A DNA stretch of 42,052 nucleotides from an uncultured Lactobacillus sp. (GTDB lineage: Bacteria; Bacillota; Bacilli; Lactobacillales; Lactobacillaceae), in contig CALFSK010000048.1 in the NCBI GenBank assembly GCA_937916845.1, positions 1 to 42,052 on the forward strand. Reading direction: 5' to 3'. Below the pieces are notes generated by a model. That model did not search any database. It was given only the letters and a program-made list of their open reading frames with translations, and was not told the DNA's origin. Position 1 is the stretch's first letter. The number at the start of each line of letters is the position of its first letter. This document shows positions 7,910 through 16,281 of this stretch, piece by piece. The position numbers were made by a program, and so were the translations under genes.

Positions 7910-8647
7910 ATGGCATTAACGGTGAGTCACTTAGTCGGTGGCTATTCACAAATTCCAGTTTTAAAAGATATTAGTTTTGAAGTCCGTCCCGGCGAATTAG
8001 TCGGTCTGATCGGTCTTAACGGTGCTGGTAAATCAACAACCATCAATCATATTATTGGGTTGTTAACGCCGATGAAGGGGAAGATTACGCTAAATGACGT
8101 GACGTTAGCCACTGACCCCCAGGCGTATAAGGCGCAGATCGCCTATATTCCAGAAACGCCAATCTTATATGAAGAGTTAACGCTAAAAGAACATTTGGAA
8201 ATGACCATGTTAGCGTATGGCTTGGATCAAAAAGCCGCGTGGGAACGCGCAAACGACTTATTAAAGATCTTTCGGTTAGATAATAAGTTGGATTGGTTCC
8301 CAGCCAACTTTTCTAAAGGTATGAAACAAAAAGTGATGATTGTCTGTGCGTTCATCACTAATGCAAAGTTGTTTATTATTGATGAACCGTTTTTAGGGCT
8401 TGACCCGTTGGCAGTTCATGACTTACTGCATCTCATTAAGACGGCGAAGGAAAACGGGGCGGGCGTCTTGATGTCGACTCACGTTTTGGATACCGCTGAA
8501 AAAGCCTGTGACCGGTTCGTATTACTGCATTCTGGTGAAGTTCAGACGCAGGGAACCTTTGCAGAAATCAAAGCCAACTATCCGGACGCCGGGGACTCCT
8601 TGAATGACATTTACCTCAGTTTGACAGGGGTGACCCGTGATGAATGA
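7910..8647 (+). CDS. ecsA: ABC transporter ATP-binding protein EcsA
   Basis: This is a 245-residue ATPase subunit of an ABC exporter. Visible are Walker A GLNGAGKS (35-42), a signature in the form FSKGMKQK, Walker B LFIIDEPFLGLDP and the switch histidine in STHVLD. In Bacillus, EcsAB affects secretion, intramembrane peptide processing and competence. The substrate here is unknown. In-frame codons extend upstream to about 7841, but ATG 7910 has the correct spacing after AAAGAGG, and the promoter lies inside that upstream stretch. The end overlaps ecsB by eight bases. Confidence 0.92.
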   Translation: MALTVSHLVGGYSQIPVLKDISFEVRPGELVGLIGLNGAGKSTTINHIIGLLTPMKGKITLNDVTLATDPQAYKAQIAYIPETPILYEELTLKEHLEMTMLAYGLDQKAAWERANDLLKIFRLDNKLDWFPANFSKGMKQKVMIVCAFITNAKLFIIDEPFLGLDPLAVHDLLHLIKTAKENGAGVLMSTHVLDTAEKACDRFVLLHSGEVQTQGTFAEIKANYPDAGDSLNDIYLSLTGVTRDE

Positions 8648-9845
8648 GTTATACCGAAACCGCTCGCAACGCCATTTGCGACAAATGTTGCGGTACTTAC
8701 GGTTAGTTTTTAACGATCATTTTGTGATTGCATTAATGTTCTTTGTCGGTGGTTTAGGATTGACGTATTCCAATTGGCTAAAAACGGTTGGACCCAAGGA
8801 TACGTGGATCATTGCCGTTGTTGGGCTTATTCTGTGGGGTGGCTTAGGAATTGGCCGGGTGGCAACGTTACTGGAACCTGCCGACACGGTTTTCTTACTC
8901 CCGCGGGAGCACGACCTCCATGGCTACTTAGTTCACGCTTGGCGCTACAGTTGGTGGCTTGCACAGATTGTCCAAGTCTTCCTAGTCGTCGTAACGATTC
9001 CGTTACTAATATTAGTCGATAAAATTTCAGGAATTGCGTTGTTAGCGTTGCTCGTGACCCAATTAGCTTTGAAAGATAGCCAGATGACGTTAGCGGTAAC
9101 GCATTTGTACCGGTTAAGTCCAACGATGAAACGGTGGTCCAAACCAGCCAACTGGTTGGTGGCGCTAGTAATTCTTGCTCTGGGCCTAGTCGTATCGCCT
9201 TGGTTGAGTCTCGTGCTTGCGCTTGGGCTAGCCGCCGCACAACGGGTATGGCATCAGCGGTTATGGTCAAAAAGTGTCGTGGCTTGGCGGGATGACGTTA
9301 AGTTGGAAGCCAACCGCATGTTGGGGATTTACCGCTTCTTCAACTTGTTCACGGACGTGCCAATGGTTCAAGGGACCGTTAAGCGGCGCCGTTATCTCGA
9401 TTGGCTATTGCGGTGGTTGCCAAAGGATCAGACCCATGCGTTTGGCTATTTATTTAGTCGCGGGATGCTTCGGGGAACCGAATTTAGTGGCTTAGTTGCA
9501 CGGTTAACTGTAATTGGCGCTATCTTGCTGTATTTCAGTGGTCATGGCTGGTTGGCAATGGCGTTAGATGTCGTTTTTATCTACTTAATTGGGTTTCAAT
9601 TGTTGCCGTTTTATAAACGTTACGATAATATAGTTTTTACGCACATTTATCCGCTAGCCGTTAAACAACGGTTGGCTAACTTTCAACGATTACTAACAAA
9701 CATACTCAGTGTCACGGGAATAATTTTTTTAATCGCTTTTTGGCTAAGCAACGCATCGTTAGCTCAAGTCGGGATTTTGCTAGTCATTAACGTGATTGAA
9801 ATCTATCTCTTAGTTGCTTGGTACGCAAAGCTCAGACTAGCTTAG
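8640..9845 (+). CDS. ecsB: ABC transporter permease EcsB
   Basis: This is a 401-residue integral membrane protein of the EcsB family, partner of the ATPase encoded just upstream. It has several strongly hydrophobic segments: the early FVIALMFFVGGLGLTYSN and TWIIAVVGLILWGGLG, a central cluster around residues 110-220, and two or three near the end. A basic hydrophilic stretch lies between. The start ATG overlaps the ecsA stop, with AGGGG at 8626-8630, indicating translational coupling. No clear terminator follows, and the next promoter begins about 30 bases later. Confidence 0.9.
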   Translation: MNELYRNRSQRHLRQMLRYLRLVFNDHFVIALMFFVGGLGLTYSNWLKTVGPKDTWIIAVVGLILWGGLGIGRVATLLEPADTVFLLPREHDLHGYLVHAWRYSWWLAQIVQVFLVVVTIPLLILVDKISGIALLALLVTQLALKDSQMTLAVTHLYRLSPTMKRWSKPANWLVALVILALGLVVSPWLSLVLALGLAAAQRVWHQRLWSKSVVAWRDDVKLEANRMLGIYRFFNLFTDVPMVQGTVKRRRYLDWLLRWLPKDQTHAFGYLFSRGMLRGTEFSGLVARLTVIGAILLYFSGHGWLAMALDVVFIYLIGFQLLPFYKRYDNIVFTHIYPLAVKQRLANFQRLLTNILSVTGIIFLIAFWLSNASLAQVGILLVINVIEIYLLVAWYAKLRLA

Positions 9846-9875
9846 AATGCTGACGTAACAACGGTTAAAAAGGAC

Positions 9876-9904
9876 TTGACGGGAGCCGTTTTGGTCTTTA
9901 GAAT
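9876..9904 (+). promoter_or_regulatory. promoter of ytmP-like gene
   Basis: TTGACG (9876-9881), a 17-base spacer and TAGAAT (9899-9904), 57 bases before the start codon. Confidence 0.7.
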
Positions 9905-9961
9905 GTGATTGTTAAGTAAGTTGAATGACGAAAATAAATTTTTTTGAGAGGAGTGGGGCTG

Positions 9962-10747
9962 ATGGATTTCGAACTTGATGACGGCTGGGATATTTATCCA
10001 ATTTATGGGAATACGAACAAAGCTTTCATGGGCAAAAAAGATCACCAACGATTGTTCCTAAAACGAAATGCTTCGCCGTTTTTAGCGGCGCTGTCGATGG
10101 AAGAAATTACCCCGCGATTAATCTGGACGAAACGGATCTCGAGTGGCGACACGTTAACTGCCCAAGAGTGGTTGAATGGTCAAACTTTAACAAAGCAACA
10201 AATGCGTTTGCCTAAAGTGGCGCATTTATTGGCACGTGTGCACAATTCCAAGTTGCTTCATCGGATGTTAACTAAGGTCGGTGGCCAGGTCGTTTCACCC
10301 CATGATTTTATTCGCGAGTATTTACAGGACTTACCTGATGATTTACGTCAGCACCCGCTAATGACTAACGTTTTAAGCGAGTTGAAAGGGACGTTACCAA
10401 CGTTACCCGTCGCTGACTATCGGGTTTGTCACGGTGATTTAAATCATAAGAACTGGCTATTGTCCGACCACCGCCAATTGTACTTGGTGGATTGGGATTC
10501 GGCGCGGTTTGCCGACCCGGCCTCAGATATTAGTATGCTCCTTTGTGAGTACATCCCGTTACCCGACTGGCAAAAGTGGTTTGAAGAATATGGTGAAACC
10601 ATGACGGCCGATTTGCGCACCCGGGTTGTCTGGTACGCAAAAATTAATTTATTACTGAATATTAAAGATAATTATTATCGCAACCAGTACCACCAAATGA
10701 ATCATGAGATTATTTTCTTAGAAGAACTTTCTCAGTACGAAGTTTAA
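9962..10747 (+). CDS. ytmP: YtmP-like small-molecule kinase (aminoglycoside/choline phosphotransferase fold)
   Basis: This is a 261-residue protein of the phosphotransferase family with a kinase fold. The catalytic loop CHGDLNHKNWL and metal-binding LVDWDSARFADPASD are intact. The substrate is unknown; annotations of relatives as thiamine or choline kinase are guesses. The gene directly precedes trmB, as ytmP precedes ytmQ (trmB) in Bacillus. An in-frame TTG upstream would place the start inside the ribosome site, so ATG 9962, eight bases after GGAG, is chosen. Confidence 0.82.
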   Translation: MDFELDDGWDIYPIYGNTNKAFMGKKDHQRLFLKRNASPFLAALSMEEITPRLIWTKRISSGDTLTAQEWLNGQTLTKQQMRLPKVAHLLARVHNSKLLHRMLTKVGGQVVSPHDFIREYLQDLPDDLRQHPLMTNVLSELKGTLPTLPVADYRVCHGDLNHKNWLLSDHRQLYLVDWDSARFADPASDISMLLCEYIPLPDWQKWFEEYGETMTADLRTRVVWYAKINLLLNIKDNYYRNQYHQMNHEIIFLEELSQYEV

Positions 10748-10764
10748 CAGGCTTGAACCGAGCG

Positions 10765-10797
10765 CCGCGGGTTCCAATCGGAATTCGCGGTTGTTTT
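10765..10797 (+). terminator. possible terminator or attenuator before trmB
   Basis: The 11-bp stem CCGCGGGTTCC / GGAATTCGCGG (two G-T wobbles) with a 4-base loop is followed by TTGTTTT. The interrupted T run makes it a weaker terminator that could reduce read-through into trmB. Confidence 0.55.
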
Positions 10798-10826
10798 ATG
10801 CCAATAATTAAGGAGTTATTTAACGT

Positions 10827-11474
10827 ATGCGTGTAAGAAATAAACCATGGGCACCCAAATTAATCGCTGCCCATCCGGAGTTCATTACGGAAGATCCAGC
10901 TCAGCTCAAAGGGCAGTGGCAAAGTCGGTTTGAAAAAGACCAACCGCTACAAATTGAAGTTGGGAGCGGCAAGGGCCAATTTATTATTAATATGGCCAAA
11001 CGCCATCCCGAAATTAATTACGTGGCGATTGAAATTCAAACGTCGGTAATTGCGGTGATTTTGAAGAAGTTGGTGGAGGAACCACTACCTAACTTGCAAT
11101 TAGCACACGCTGACGGTGAAGCCGTGACGGCGTTCTTTGAACCACACGAAGTGGACCGGGTCTACTTAAACTTTTCTGATCCGTGGCCTAAAGCGCGTCA
11201 CGAAAAGCGCCGTCTGACGTATAAGACGTTCTTACAGTCTTATCAAGAAGTTTTAAAGCCAAAAGGGCAAATCGAATTTAAGACCGATAATCGCGGCCTG
11301 TTCGAATTTTCACTGACTAGCATGAATAACTACGGCTTGCACTTTGAACAGGTCTGGTTGGACTTACACGCGGTTGTAACGCCCGAAGAGAACGTCGAAA
11401 CAGAATACGAACAAAAATTCAGTGCTAAGGGTCCAATCTACAAAATTATTGCGACTTTTCCAACTGAAAAATAA
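10827..11474 (+). CDS. trmB: tRNA (guanine-N7-)-methyltransferase
   Basis: This is a 215-residue SAM-dependent enzyme that makes m7G46 in the variable loop of tRNA. The SAM-binding motif is EVGSGKGQFI, followed by the acidic YVAIEIQTSV. The family-specific catalytic segment NFSDPWPKARHEKRRLT and the C-terminal TEYEQKF are present. Length is normal. It follows the ytmP-like gene with a hairpin between and is closed by a strong terminator. Confidence 0.96.
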   Translation: MRVRNKPWAPKLIAAHPEFITEDPAQLKGQWQSRFEKDQPLQIEVGSGKGQFIINMAKRHPEINYVAIEIQTSVIAVILKKLVEEPLPNLQLAHADGEAVTAFFEPHEVDRVYLNFSDPWPKARHEKRRLTYKTFLQSYQEVLKPKGQIEFKTDNRGLFEFSLTSMNNYGLHFEQVWLDLHAVVTPEENVETEYEQKFSAKGPIYKIIATFPTEK

Positions 11475-11480
11475 GCTTTC

Positions 11481-11530
11481 AAAACACACCGTTCAGAAAT
11501 TTCAATTTAATTTCTGAACGGTGTGTTTTT
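11481..11530 (+). terminator. terminator after trmB
   Basis: A roughly 19-bp near-perfect stem starts ACACACCGTTCAGAAAT and returns ATTTCTGAACGGTGTGT, then a T run. Confidence 0.95.
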
Positions 11531-11570
11531 ATTTTGGCTTAAGTTCTGATCATGGCTGAAACTTTGGACA

Positions 11571-11579
11571 TGCTATAAT
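11571..11579 (+). promoter_or_regulatory. promoter of fic gene (extended -10)
   Basis: TGCTATAAT, a perfect extended -10, lies 39 bases before the start. The -35 is not recognisable. Confidence 0.65.
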
Positions 11580-11617
11580 CTTTTTAAGAAAATCAGGCTA
11601 AAAAGGTGGTGGTCAGT

Positions 11618-12271
11618 GTGTTTACGGATAAATTTGAATTATCAAGGTACGATGAAAAAGGCCTTATTGATAATAATCTCACGCGACTAGTTTATACGAC
11701 CGGTAAGTTCGAGGGCTTATCAACGACGCTGGCACAAACCGATGCAATTATTCATCGTTTTGAGGTGCGGGACGTCTCGCCGGAAGATCAGGCGACGGTG
11801 TTGAACCTGAAGCATGGGTATCAGTTCTTGATGGATCATCAGGCTAGCGACGTTACGATTGCTGATATTTTAAAAATTAATCAGATCGTTAAGGGTGGGC
11901 AAGCGAACTCGGGAAATGTTCGTACCGTCGAGGTTCAAGTCCCGTTAACGAATGCTGTTTGGGTGCCACCAATACCAGGTGAACAGACAATCCAGCGTGT
12001 TCAGAGAATCTTGAACGCCGACAAGTCGGCAATTGATCGCGCATTAGAACTAAACTTGAGCTTGTCGCGCTGGCAACTATTTGTGGATGGTAACAAGCGG
12101 ACTGCTTTGATTGCTGCTAACTTAGTGCTCGTCCAAGCGGGGGCGGGGATTTTAATGATTCCTGAAGGTAAAATGCACTGGTATGGGTCTCAACTGGCAA
12201 AATTTTATCGAACTAACAACATGGTGGGACTCAAGCAATGGTTGTATGACAATTGTTTGTTTGGCATGTAG
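11618..12271 (+). CDS. Fic/DOC family protein with altered catalytic motif
   Basis: This is a 217-residue Fic-fold protein. Family members usually transfer AMP from ATP to target proteins, using a histidine in HxFxDGNxR. Here the motif at 153-161 reads QLFVDGNKR, so the catalytic histidine is glutamine while the phosphate-binding DGNKR is intact. The N-terminal part holds an apparent inhibitory motif TxxxEG (Thr28 to Gly33), the class II arrangement in which a glutamate blocks ATP. A flap-like segment is seen near VWVPPIPGEQ. It may be inactive, bind nucleotide without transfer, or do other chemistry. It has its own promoter and no antitoxin partner. GTG 11618 is chosen by spacing after AAGGTGG; earlier in-frame GTGs overlap that site. 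Confidence 0.8.
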   Translation: MFTDKFELSRYDEKGLIDNNLTRLVYTTGKFEGLSTTLAQTDAIIHRFEVRDVSPEDQATVLNLKHGYQFLMDHQASDVTIADILKINQIVKGGQANSGNVRTVEVQVPLTNAVWVPPIPGEQTIQRVQRILNADKSAIDRALELNLSLSRWQLFVDGNKRTALIAANLVLVQAGAGILMIPEGKMHWYGSQLAKFYRTNNMVGLKQWLYDNCLFGM

Positions 12272-12336
12272 CGGTTTAAACAAACTGTGAGTATGTTAAG
12301 CTTTGAATGAGTCTCATAGGTTGGAGGAAAATTATT

Positions 12337-12801
12337 ATGACAGAACAGTTACCACGCCAAATTAAAGTTGTCTGGCGCTACGCTGCTTGGATTAGCGGTG
12401 CGGTTGGCTTACTCATTAGTGCGGGGTTATGGGTGGCATACGTATATTGGCATTGGTGGTTGTGGCTATGGATCGCCGCAATTATTTTAAGCGTTTTGGA
12501 CGTGATCGTTGAGTTAGCCTTGATTCCATACCGGTACGCTTTTTGGCGGTACCGGATTACGGATAATGCCGTTTATTTAAAAAATGGCGTCATTTTCCAG
12601 CATGAAATTGCTGTGCCAATTAGCCGGATTCAAAACGTGACGTTGGCGGCCGGGCCCTTATTACAATTGAATAAATTACAGTCGGTGACCGTGGAAACGG
12701 CGGCGTCCGGCTATAAAATTGATGGGGTCACGAGCGACGTGGCGGACCGGTTACGGGATCGGATCATGGTTTTGGCTCAGGAGGCGCGGGATGAAGCCTA
12801 A
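12337..12801 (+). CDS. ydbS: bacterial PH-domain membrane protein, YdbS-like
   Basis: This is a 154-residue protein with two N-terminal membrane helices (about 16-38 and 42-62) followed by one bacterial PH-like domain (bPH2, formerly DUF304), including PYRYAFWRYRITDNAVYLKNG and PISRIQNVTL. The role in the family is poorly defined. In Bacillus the ydbS-ydbT pair gives resistance to some antimicrobial compounds. ATG 12337 follows GGAGG by ten bases. The gene overlaps the next by 11 bases, so the two are translationally coupled. Confidence 0.85.
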   Translation: MTEQLPRQIKVVWRYAAWISGAVGLLISAGLWVAYVYWHWWLWLWIAAIILSVLDVIVELALIPYRYAFWRYRITDNAVYLKNGVIFQHEIAVPISRIQNVTLAAGPLLQLNKLQSVTVETAASGYKIDGVTSDVADRLRDRIMVLAQEARDEA

Positions 12802-14266
12802 GCGATTAGCCTGGCCCGCGTTTTTGCAGTTGCTATGGCAGACGGGTCAAAACGTCATATTAGTGGTCATCGTGGCCTTTCTCTTATTGAGTAAGCTACA
12901 CTTGTCAGACGGGATGATGCAACTCAGCTTCATTGGCCTAGTCATTTTTATAATCTTATTGTTTCTGTTAGCAGTGGTGCGTTATTGGCGCTTTAAGTAC
13001 GTGGTTGCGCCTGATGGGGTAACGATTCAGCAAGGAATTTTTGTCCGCCAAGTCACGCACATTCCGTATGATAAGATTCAGACCATTCAGCATAAACAGT
13101 GGTTCTACTTGCGGCCGTTTCACTTAGAAAGTTTGACGATTGAAACGGCCGGCAAGACGGACAAAAAAGGTGAGGGCCAGTTATTGGCAGTACCACAATC
13201 CGTCGGTACTTTAATTGAACGTTACCGGCATGGTGAGCCTGTAGACGATGGCTTAGCCGAAACTAATGTTGTTGATCAGCCGAGTGAAGCGTTGGGTTAT
13301 CAGATTAATGTACGGGATTTAAATGCGTATGCAATCAGTTCACTCGGCGTTGTCCCCGTTATTTTAGTGCTCGGGTGGTTATACGATAAGGGTCATAAAT
13401 TATTACCACAACGGGATCTAAGTGCGGTGGAACATCAATTGGTGGCGTTGCGCGGCACGATTCTGATTGGGCTCGTCGTCGGTGTTTTGTTACTCGGAAT
13501 CTTTGCGTCATATTTAAACGTGATCCAACGGTATTATCGCTTTACGTTAAGACGCGAAGAACAGCTGTTAACGATGACGCGTGGTTATTTTCAACGCAAC
13601 GAAGTCAACGTACACGTTGATCGAATTCAGGCCGTTCGCTTTAAGCAAAACGTGCTCCGCCAGTGGTTACACCTCAGCACAGTCCAAGCGCTGACGGCTG
13701 GTCAGGCGGGCGAAGATGAGGACGACGATACGTTAGTGCTCCTGCCAGTCGTTAAAACGGCGGCAGCGTATCAGGTATTGGCGCCATTCATTGATTGGTT
13801 GCCAACGGAAGCGCCGAAATTAACACACGTTGCCGTTAAACAACGGTGGCATTTTAGCCGCAATAGCGGGTTGTTGTGGCTGGCAGCCTTAGCTTTAATA
13901 ACTGGCCTTATTCAGTGGTGGATTCCCCAGTTTACGATGGGAGTCCTGTTGAGTTGGCCGGTGGGGTTGATCATTGCGTTTGCTCAGGGACGGTATGCGA
14001 GTCGCAATGCGGCAGTCGCCGTCATGACCCCAGAATTATTAGTGTTGCAAACGGGTTCGATATTTACTCGCGAACAAGTAGTTGTGCCGCGGGTGAAAGT
14101 CCAGTCGGTGGAAATTGCGCAAACGGTGTGGATGAAGAAGGCCCATTTAGCGCATTTATTGGTTCAATTGCGCTCCGGTAATCACGGTAAAGCAATTGAA
14201 GTACGCTATTTGGATGCTGAAGTGGTTCAGCGAATTCAAACTTGGTATTTACCATCAGAAAATTAA
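12791..14266 (+). CDS. ydbT: bacterial PH-domain membrane protein, YdbT-like
   Basis: This is a 491-residue membrane protein with repeated units of paired helices plus bPH2 domain. Each PH unit carries the recurring pattern of a basic start (YWRFKYVVAPDGVTIQQG; YYRFTLRREEQLLTMTRG) followed by a conserved VDRIQ or YDKIQ segment. A third, weaker copy near the C-terminus has RVKVQSVEIAQ. The start ATG lies inside ydbS and six bases after AGGAGG. It is the usual partner of YdbS; the two presumably form one membrane complex. Confidence 0.87.
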   Translation: MKPKRLAWPAFLQLLWQTGQNVILVVIVAFLLLSKLHLSDGMMQLSFIGLVIFIILLFLLAVVRYWRFKYVVAPDGVTIQQGIFVRQVTHIPYDKIQTIQHKQWFYLRPFHLESLTIETAGKTDKKGEGQLLAVPQSVGTLIERYRHGEPVDDGLAETNVVDQPSEALGYQINVRDLNAYAISSLGVVPVILVLGWLYDKGHKLLPQRDLSAVEHQLVALRGTILIGLVVGVLLLGIFASYLNVIQRYYRFTLRREEQLLTMTRGYFQRNEVNVHVDRIQAVRFKQNVLRQWLHLSTVQALTAGQAGEDEDDDTLVLLPVVKTAAAYQVLAPFIDWLPTEAPKLTHVAVKQRWHFSRNSGLLWLAALALITGLIQWWIPQFTMGVLLSWPVGLIIAFAQGRYASRNAAVAVMTPELLVLQTGSIFTREQVVVPRVKVQSVEIAQTVWMKKAHLAHLLVQLRSGNHGKAIEVRYLDAEVVQRIQTWYLPSEN

Positions 14267-14690
14267 TTGGAATAATGAAAAATGGATTCTTGAAATCACA
14301 AGTGTGGTACTGAAATACGTGCACTAACTGTGTGAAAAAAAGATTTAATTGCAAAAATTAAAGAACGGTATTCAAATCTAAAAATTATAGTTTGTATGAA
14401 GTATAGTTGATGGTTAAAATATCGTTAAGTTAATTAATAATCGTAAAAACAGATTTTATTTATAATCATTTGAGATTTCGAATAGTTGTGTCCAGCAAAA
14501 CACTTCGTCGGAGGGGGGGAATGTTTTCGATTCGTATTTATTTATTAATAGCTTAAATCCGAGCGGAAATATCCTTGAAAATATTCTATTTTAAAACATA
14601 ACTAAAGATGCTAATATTCGACGTGAGAAGCTGGCACTAAGGCGCTAACCTCTTTATAAAGCAATAACATTTCTACTGGGAGATGGGAAA
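14267..14690. other. AT-rich gene-poor stretch
   Basis: This stretch is clearly more AT-rich than its flanks. I see no full-length gene. It holds one very strong ribosome site (GGAGGGGGG, 14510-14518) leading into an 11-codon ORF. A CTTCGTCGG next to it matches the reverse complement of nine bases of the repeat 3' box. No clear terminator follows ydbT. Confidence 0.5.
14521..14556 (+). CDS. possible leader peptide, 11 residues
   Basis: ATG is directly preceded by a G-rich ribosome site and encodes MFSIRIYLLIA before a stop. The peptide is hydrophobic. It could be a leader peptide or the residue of a lost gene. Only the ribosome site supports it. Confidence 0.2.
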   Translation: MFSIRIYLLIA

Positions 14691-15218
14691 ATGAATGAAG
14701 AACGCACATTTTTTCTGGTAGCAAAAAAGATATTGTTTGGAATTCAGGGGGACTTAAACGATAAGAAAATTCACACGGTAAATCGGATTGGTAGTAATGC
14801 CTTTTTATTATTACTCACCTACATGCTGATTAGCAACGTACTCATATTGGTAATTGAACCCTCAAAAGGGGCTGAGACTTTAGTATCGTTTAGTCTGATA
14901 AATCTTTTCTTCTCGTTAGTTATAATATTGGGTTATGTCACAGACGCAATATCAAAATCCTATGTTAATACGGATGAAATTGAATCACTTAGCTTTCCAC
15001 AAAATATAATACGATTGAGAAAAGAGGCTGTCAGAGTAGCAACCTACATGTCTATCTATCTGATTGGCAGTCAGCTTTTCTTTGATCACTACTTTGATCA
15101 TATCACCTATAAAACGGGGATAAAGTCACTTTCTATTTACGTTTCCTCATTAGTTCTGGGAACAATTGGCGGCCTCGTAATTTACTTTTATTGGAGAATT
15201 AAAATTTCAAAAAAGTAA
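14691..15218 (+). CDS. small multi-pass membrane protein (DUF3278-like)
   Basis: This is a 175-residue protein with about four membrane helices (near 37-56, 64-85, 117-133 and 145-168) and a charged cytoplasmic start. The pattern GIQGDLNDKKIHTVNRIGSNAF before the first helix resembles DUF3278 proteins of lactobacilli, which usually follow a gene for a helix-turn-helix regulator; none is present here. Function is unknown. Codon use is more AT-rich than in the neighbours, suggesting recent acquisition. The family call is from memory and uncertain. Confidence 0.7.
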   Translation: MNEERTFFLVAKKILFGIQGDLNDKKIHTVNRIGSNAFLLLLTYMLISNVLILVIEPSKGAETLVSFSLINLFFSLVIILGYVTDAISKSYVNTDEIESLSFPQNIIRLRKEAVRVATYMSIYLIGSQLFFDHYFDHITYKTGIKSLSIYVSSLVLGTIGGLVIYFYWRIKISKK

Positions 15219-15240
15219 CAAGTTAGATCTTCTGAGTCAC

Positions 15241-15279
15241 AAAAAAAGTCGATTCCGTGTTGGAAGCGACTTTTTTTCA
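15241..15279 (+). terminator. terminator after DUF3278-like gene
   Basis: The stem AAAAAAAGTCG / CGACTTTTTTT has an inner TTCC / GGAA extension and a T run. The A and T tracts suggest it may act in both directions. Confidence 0.9.
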
Positions 15280-15534
15280 TGCAGAGTTCATTATTAGACC
15301 AACGTATTTAAAGGGAAATACCAATCGAGCATGGCCCTCTTAAATGTATAATTTTAGAATCATCGGAATTAACTAGCACAATGCGTAAGTAAATATAAAT
15401 ACGATATTTTGGCTTCAATCTTAAACACTGTGAATTCTATAATGACACATAAACAATACTTACTTCAATACATCTGGATGTGAAGTAACATTGCAATCAG
15501 ACTAGATAACTACATCACCAGAATGGAGGTTCAA

Positions 15535-15621
15535 GTGGATAAACAGCCAATTAACCCAAAACGGTTGTCATCGAAAAGTGATAGCGACATACATCAAGCG
15601 TTACCTGAACAAATCCAATAG
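15535..15621 (+). CDS. possible small protein, 28 residues, or gene remnant
   Basis: A GTG start lies five bases after GGAGG (15525-15529), and the polar, lysine- and serine-containing frame runs 28 codons to TAG. I recognise no family. An in-frame ATG at 15523 lacks a ribosome site. It could be the decayed 5' end of a lost gene. Confidence 0.25.
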   Translation: MDKQPINPKRLSSKSDSDIHQALPEQIQ

Positions 15622-15680
15622 AAATGTTACTAGGCTTTTATCAACGGCGTGGGCTATTCGTCTTTGAAGTGAGGTTTTAG

Positions 15681-15737
15681 ACCGTACTTTGGCTGAAACC
15701 GTCCCTCAGAGCACACCGGTTCTGCCCGACTGAGCGG
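15681..15737 (+). repeat. intergenic repeat family, copy B
   Basis: The 27-nt box (15711-15737) starts GCACACCGG and ends CTGAGCGG. The preceding ACCGTCCCTCAG resembles copy A. CTCAG (15705-15709) can pair with CTGAG (15730-15734). It lies next to the 3' end of the minus-strand gene at 15785. Confidence 0.65.
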
Positions 15738-15784
15738 TTATTTCAGGTCTTTCAATCTTTATATATCCGTTTTGTCAGGAAATA

Positions 15785-16240
15785 TTAGTCAATCGGCCGG
15801 TCGTTTTGGCGGTCGTAATTTTGCCAGTCTTTTGTCAGAAAGGCGTAGCACTGTTCCAAATTATTGCGGTGTGTCCGGCAGTAGATAATCTTAAAAATTT
15901 CGTAGAGTTCGTGATTGAAGTGGTAACAACAGTAGGCAACAATCAAACTTGCTAGCGCAAATTCCCAGAAAGGGGCGCCACGACTTAGTAAAAAAGCAAG
16001 TGAGGCAATAAAAACGAGGATGCTTACGATGGCATTTTCGCGTTTATTGCGCTTAAGCGCGTGTTGAATATTAGTTGCGGTTGCTAGGGCAGCCTGATCA
16101 ACATCCTTAACGGCCCACTTTCCTTCTTTAAATGAGGATAGGACCACAAAGGCGTGAAACGGAATAACGTATTTTCGTCCGTAGGCAACCAGCCAAATGA
16201 TAAAGACCACGGCTAGTTCAAGTAATGGTAGGACAAACAT
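15785..16240 (-). CDS. hypothetical membrane protein, 151 residues
   Basis: I do not recognise a family. The protein has an N-terminal membrane helix (LPLLELAVVFIIWLVAYG), a charged middle, and two further helices around residues 68-105. A basic, aromatic tail (CRTHRNNLEQCYAFLTKDW) follows. An AAAGGAG ribosome site and an extended -10 (TGCTACACT, minus strand, 16282-16290) support a real gene. No terminator was found except that copy B of the repeat lies just downstream. Confidence 0.7.
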   Translation of the reverse strand: MFVLPLLELAVVFIIWLVAYGRKYVIPFHAFVVLSSFKEGKWAVKDVDQAALATATNIQHALKRNKRENAIVSILVFIASLAFLLSRGAPFWEFALASLIVAYCCYHFNHELYEIFKIIYCRTHRNNLEQCYAFLTKDWQNYDRQNDRPID

Positions 16241-16281
16241 TGAGAAAGCTCCTTTCTATAACTATTTTTATCAATAAATTC

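Larger units (their letters stand above)
15280..15784. other. gene-poor AT-rich stretch with a small ORF and repeat copy B
   Basis: Apart from the small ORF at 15535 and repeat copy B I see no gene. There is no obvious promoter of consensus form. Confidence 0.5.

Noticed and set aside
9860..9896. Terminator after ecsB (AACGG / CCGTT)
   Set aside because: Only five pairs with a long loop, and it overlaps a good promoter.
14501..14512. Inverted copy of the repeat box (CTTCGTCGG)
   Set aside because: Only nine bases match and the flanks do not continue the similarity, so chance is likely.
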